Origin: Candidatus Latescibacterota bacterium
GTDB taxonomy: Bacteria; Latescibacterota; 4484-107
Direction of reading: 5' to 3'
Assembly: GCA_030613045.1 (NCBI GenBank)
Contig: JAUWMS010000068.1
Location: 1-8,828, forward strand
Length of the DNA: 8,828 nucleotides
Every line of letters begins with the position of its first letter. Positions within the stretch are counted from its first letter, which is position 1. The notes under the pieces are model-generated. The model ran no database searches, was not told where the DNA came from, and saw only the letters and a list, made by a program, of their open reading frames with translations. Made by a program: the position numbers and the translations under genes. Shown piece after piece: positions 5,651-8,828 of this stretch.

Positions 5651-6910
5651 ATGAATGATAATCATTCACACCTTGAATTAAAATACCGACCGCGCGGGAT
5701 CGCTCCGCTGTTGCGGGACGCGGTCGAAGACCATCCCATTGTCGTGCTGACGGGCGCACGCCAGGTAGGAAAAAGCACCCTGCTTCAGCACGAGCTCCCC
5801 TTTTCCGGGTGGCGATATCTCAGTCTGGACGATTTCGATACCCTCTCTCAAGCCCGAAGCGATCCAGCGTCGCTGTGGGCAGGGGCCGATTGCGTGGTCA
5901 TAGACGAAGTTCAAAAATCAACGCGCGTGCTGGACGCCGTGAAAGTTGCTGTGGATTCTGAGTATGGAAAACATCGCTTTATCCTTTCCGGTTCGGCAAA
6001 TCTCCTTTTGATGAAGAAAGTAAGCGAAAGCCTGGCCGGGCGAGCGGTCTATTTCACCCTCTCTCCAACGACCATAGGCGAGATCAACACGCGCACTCCG
6101 ACGAATCTCTTGGGGGCGCTCTTTGAGGGTAAATTCCCGAAGGCGGGAAAGCGCGGGGCCGCACCCATGGTTCCCTTTCCTCTGATGTGGAAGGGATTCA
6201 TGCCCTCTCTGATGCGGTTGAAAACTTCGGCGGCCATTCTGCGGTGGTGGGAAGGCTACGTGATGACGTATCTGGAGCGGGATCTTCGTCAGCTTTCCCA
6301 AATTGACGCTTTGCCCGATTTTAGACGCCTCATGGGTGCTCTGGCGCTGCGATGTGGTCAGATATTGAATCAGACTGAAGTCGCCCGGGATACCGCCATA
6401 AGTCAACCCACCGTTCATAGATATATCAATCTCCTGGAAACGACCTGCCTCGTGGAACGCCTGCCGGCTTTTGCCCTCAACCGCACCAAACGTCTCGTCA
6501 AGTCGCCTAAGGTGATATGGAGCGATCCGGGGTTGGTTTCTTTTCTTGCGGGACACTATGATCCGGGGTCCCTCCGGTCTTCCAGGGAAGCGGGTGGAAT
6601 CTTTGAAGCAATGGTCTATCTCCACTTGAACGCCCTTTCCCAGCTTTTGGTGCCTAAGCCGCGCCTATTCTACTGGCGGACGACCACCGGCAAAGAAGTG
6701 GACTTTGTCCTGGAGTGGGGGCGTAAGCTTCTCGCCGTGGAGGTCAAACTGTCGAGCAAACCGAAGTTCTCCGATGTCGAGAATTTGAGATTATTTATGG
6801 AAGAATATCCTGAAACCTCCGCTTCCATACTCGTCTATGCCGGAGATGAAGTGAAGAGGATGCACGAGAAAATTGTAGCCGTTCCGTGGTTTCTTTTGGG
6901 AGGGCTATAG
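5651..6910 (+). CDS. AAA_14/DUF4143 family ATP-binding protein
   Basis: This is a 419-residue protein of the widespread archaeal/bacterial ATPase family with a DUF4143 C-terminus. Walker A is GARQVGKST (35-43), Walker B is CVVIDEVQ (81-88), and the sensor segment is FILSGSAN (110-117), followed by SLAGRA. DUF4143 begins about residue 199 (WWEGYVMTYLERDL) and includes a winged-helix-like part at 238-271 (QTEVARDTAISQPTVHRYINLLE). The end resembles a PD-(D/E)xK-type fold: GKEVDFVLE with Asp351, then AVEVKLS with Glu364 and Lys366. The molecular role of the family is not established; DNA or stress-related functions have been suggested, and such genes often sit near toxin-antitoxin genes, as here. 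ATG 5651 is chosen because the promoter ends directly before it and Walker A position fits. A palindrome overlaps the start codon. Confidence 0.93.
   Translation: MNDNHSHLELKYRPRGIAPLLRDAVEDHPIVVLTGARQVGKSTLLQHELPFSGWRYLSLDDFDTLSQARSDPASLWAGADCVVIDEVQKSTRVLDAVKVAVDSEYGKHRFILSGSANLLLMKKVSESLAGRAVYFTLSPTTIGEINTRTPTNLLGALFEGKFPKAGKRGAAPMVPFPLMWKGFMPSLMRLKTSAAILRWWEGYVMTYLERDLRQLSQIDALPDFRRLMGALALRCGQILNQTEVARDTAISQPTVHRYINLLETTCLVERLPAFALNRTKRLVKSPKVIWSDPGLVSFLAGHYDPGSLRSSREAGGIFEAMVYLHLNALSQLLVPKPRLFYWRTTTGKEVDFVLEWGRKLLAVEVKLSSKPKFSDVENLRLFMEEYPETSASILVYAGDEVKRMHEKIVAVPWFLLGGL
5652..5668. promoter_or_regulatory. Fur-box-like palindrome over the ATPase start codon
   Basis: TGAATGATAATCATTCA is a perfect inverted repeat of eight bases about a central A (5660). 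Its central 13 bases, AATGATAATCATT, equal the core of the 19-base Fur consensus. It covers the expected transcription start and first codons, a position typical of a repressor operator. It also encodes residues 1-6, so constraint could be partly coding. Confidence 0.45.
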
Positions 6911-6989
6911 AAAATGCCGGACAGTGCCTGACAAATTGGTCCGGATCGGAAAACGGCAGCCACTGACTGACGAATCATTGTCGTAAAGT

Positions 6990-7015
6990 TAGCGTGACGA
7001 TAAATCGTCCCGCTA
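6990..7015. repeat. Palindrome with 12-base arms around GACGAT/ATCGTC
   Basis: TAGCG-T-GACGAT (6990-7001) pairs with ATCGTC-C-CGCTA (7004-7015), leaving a two-base AA centre and one T/C mismatch. It looks like a dispersed REP-type element. The lack of a T-run argues against an intrinsic terminator. Confidence 0.6.
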
Positions 7016-7038
7016 CGAATGCAAGGGCTCAGCAAACT

Positions 7039-7062
7039 GGGCTAATAGCCCGCTTGAGCGGG
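7039..7062. repeat. Two overlapping, mutually exclusive hairpins
   Basis: GGGCT/AGCCC (7039-7043 with 7047-7051) and CCCGC/GCGGG (7049-7053 with 7058-7062) share the CCC at 7049-7051, so only one can form at a time. They lie before the prfA promoter and probably belong to the palindrome cluster rather than to the prfA leader. Confidence 0.4.
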
Positions 7063-7076
7063 GTTCTCAGAGGAAG

Positions 7077-7096
7077 CGTGGGAATTTATTCCCACG
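7077..7096. repeat. Perfect hairpin CGTGGGAAT/ATTCCCACG
   Basis: Nine-base arms (7077-7085 and 7088-7096) flank TT, giving effectively an eight-pair stem with a four-base loop. It lies just upstream of the prfA -10 element. It could be a REP-like repeat, or it could end transcription arriving from upstream, though no T-run follows. Confidence 0.55.
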
Positions 7097-7128
7097 TTGA
7101 AGGATGAAAAGACATCTCACCATATAAT
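7097..7128 (+). promoter_or_regulatory. Probable prfA promoter (perfect TATAAT, weak -35)
   Basis: TATAAT at 7123-7128 is a perfect -10 element. The only -35-like hexamer, TTGAAG (7097-7102), is 20 bases away, longer than ideal. The start point would be near 7135, giving a leader of about 20 bases that contains AAAGGA (7141-7146), nine bases before the GTG start. Confidence 0.5.
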
Positions 7129-7155
7129 GTACAATCGCAGAAAGGATGGCTTCCC

Positions 7156-8223
<1,068 letters not shown>

Positions 8224-8261
8224 GCAATTTCCGCGATAAGTAATCTCCCTCCTCGGATGAA

Positions 8262-8340
8262 GAAAGTGAGAAAGTGGGAAAGTGGGATTGCACCGCCGAA
8301 TTTCACACTTTCACACTTTCACCTTGTCACACTTTCACGG
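8262..8340. repeat. Period-8 tandem repeats in inverted arrangement
   Basis: Three exact-phase units GAAAGTGR (8262-8285) are followed after 15 bases by five units of the TTTCACAC type (8301-8340, the third, fourth and fifth degenerate). The two blocks are near reverse complements: about 18 of 20 bases of 8262-8281 can pair with 8303-8322. The result is a long slippery stem with a loop of roughly 20 bases, upstream of serS. Confidence 0.65.
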
Positions 8341-8363
8341 GGTTGGTGAGTGGGGGCACGCAT

Positions 8364-8388
8364 CACGTTTTATGTTTCACGTTTCACG
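8364..8388. repeat. Period-7 tandem repeat CACGTTT
   Basis: Units CACGTTT (8364-8370), TATGTTT (8371-8377), CACGTTT (8378-8384) and a partial CACG (8385-8388) are in exact tandem. The period is seven, unlike the neighbouring period-8 array, although both contain a TTTCAC core. Confidence 0.55.
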
Positions 8389-8403
8389 GAACTTACATTT
8401 TAT

Positions 8404-8410
8404 AAGGAGG
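8404..8410 (+). promoter_or_regulatory. Ribosome binding site AAGGAGG of serS
   Basis: A full anti-Shine-Dalgarno match lies ten bases before ATG 8421. It fixes the serS start. Confidence 0.8.
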
Positions 8411-8420
8411 ACTTCCATCC

Positions 8421-8828
8421 ATGTTAGACATTCGATTTATCCGGGAGCACCCCGATCTGGTGCGAGCTGGAGCGAAAAAGAAAAAGATGGCGTTTGACCT
8501 GGACGCGTTGTTGCGTTTGGACGAGCAGCGGCGGACGTTGACCCCAAAAGGCGATGCGCTCCGGGCGCAAAGCAATCGCGCCTCCAAGCAGATCGCGCAG
8601 CTTAAGGGAGAGGAAAAACAGGAAGCGATTAAGGAGATGCGGGAGGTATCCGCGGCGATCAAGACGTTGGAAGGAAAGCAGCGGGAGGTGGAGAAGCGCT
8701 ACGATTATCTGATGCTTCTGGTGCCCAATCCTCCGGCTGAGGACGTGCCCGACGGGGAGACCGACGAGGAGAATGTGGAGATCCGGCGCTGGGGAGAGCT
8801 TCCCTGCTTCGATTTCGAGCCGAAGGAT
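8421..8828 (+). CDS. serS: Serine--tRNA ligase, N-terminal part (3' truncated by window)
   Basis: SerRS charges tRNA-Ser with serine in the cytoplasm. Translation from ATG 8421 gives MLDIRFIREHPDLVRAGAKK, the classic SerRS start. The long tRNA-binding coiled-coil arm follows (about residues 27-100, including LLRLDEQRRTLTPKGDALRA and IKTLEGKQREVEKRYDYL). Then comes the hinge LLVPNPPAEDVPDG and the EIRRWGELPCFDFEPKD lead-in to the catalytic domain. The frame is open to the last base (136 codons), so motifs 1-3 of the class II catalytic domain lie beyond the window. The AAGGAGG site supports the start. No T-box leader is seen upstream; instead there are short-period repeats. Confidence 0.97.
   Translation, partial: MLDIRFIREHPDLVRAGAKKKKMAFDLDALLRLDEQRRTLTPKGDALRAQSNRASKQIAQLKGEEKQEAIKEMREVSAAIKTLEGKQREVEKRYDYLMLLVPNPPAEDVPDGETDEENVEIRRWGELPCFDFEPKD

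Larger units (their letters stand above)
6911..7155. other. Gene-free region densely packed with inverted repeats
   Basis: No plausible ORF or tRNA is visible between the ATPase and prfA. The region starts with CCGGAC/GTCCGG (6917-6922 with 6939-6944), directly after the ATPase stop. It continues with the palindromes listed separately (6990-7015, 7039-7062, 7077-7096) and ends with the prfA promoter and ribosome binding site. Confidence 0.6.

Noticed and set aside
7077..7096. Intrinsic terminator before prfA
   Set aside because: The stem is good but no T-run follows, so a repeat element is the safer call.
8262..8388. CRISPR array
   Set aside because: The repeat units are 7-8 bases with no unique spacers and no cas genes.
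8224..8420. T-box riboswitch upstream of serS
   Set aside because: Aminoacyl-tRNA synthetase genes can carry T-boxes, but no T-box conserved sequence or terminator is visible; the gap is made of short tandem repeats.

Overview
The window looks like chromosomal DNA from an uncultured bacterium of, or near, the FCB/KSB1/Latescibacterota/Poribacteria-type lineages. The best clue is the C-terminal NPFNPSTTIRF sorting/FlgD-like domain on the first gene, a hallmark of secreted proteins in those groups. The intergenic regions are also unusually rich in palindromes. The phylum assignment is inference; prfA and serS only show that it is bacterial. All genes I can support lie on the + strand.

Layout. 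(a) 2-1804: 3' part of a secreted transglutaminase-like protein with a C-terminal sorting domain. (b) 1961-3043: a uroporphyrinogen-decarboxylase-superfamily protein whose His-x-Cys...Cys pattern resembles corrinoid/CoM methyltransferases rather than HemE. (c) 3192-4346: a Tat-signal-bearing radical SAM enzyme of the AMMECR1/Memo-associated family, behind its own TTGACA/TATACA promoter and a palindrome-rich leader. (d) 4394-5548: an AT-richer block holding a small lipoprotein and a DUF4258/YgiT-zinc-finger toxin-antitoxin-type pair, whose toxin frame appears to be broken by a one-base shift. (e) 5651-6910: an AAA_14/DUF4143 ATPase. It is driven by a near-perfect sigma70-type promoter that places the transcription start at the start codon, with a Fur-box-like palindrome lying on that start codon. 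(f) 6911-7155: a gene-free stretch packed with inverted repeats. (g) 7156-8223: prfA (release factor 1). (h) 8224-8420: an intergenic region built of period-8 and period-7 repeats, then serS (8421 to the window end, truncated).

How they fit together. prfA and serS are a translation housekeeping pair. The rest reads as accessory DNA: an exported enzyme, two metabolic or redox enzymes of unknown substrate, and a probably transferred toxin-antitoxin/lipoprotein patch. No complete new multi-gene system is evident. The most unusual signals are the promoter/palindrome arrangement at 5615-5669, the frameshifted DUF4258 gene, and the short-period repeats before serS.
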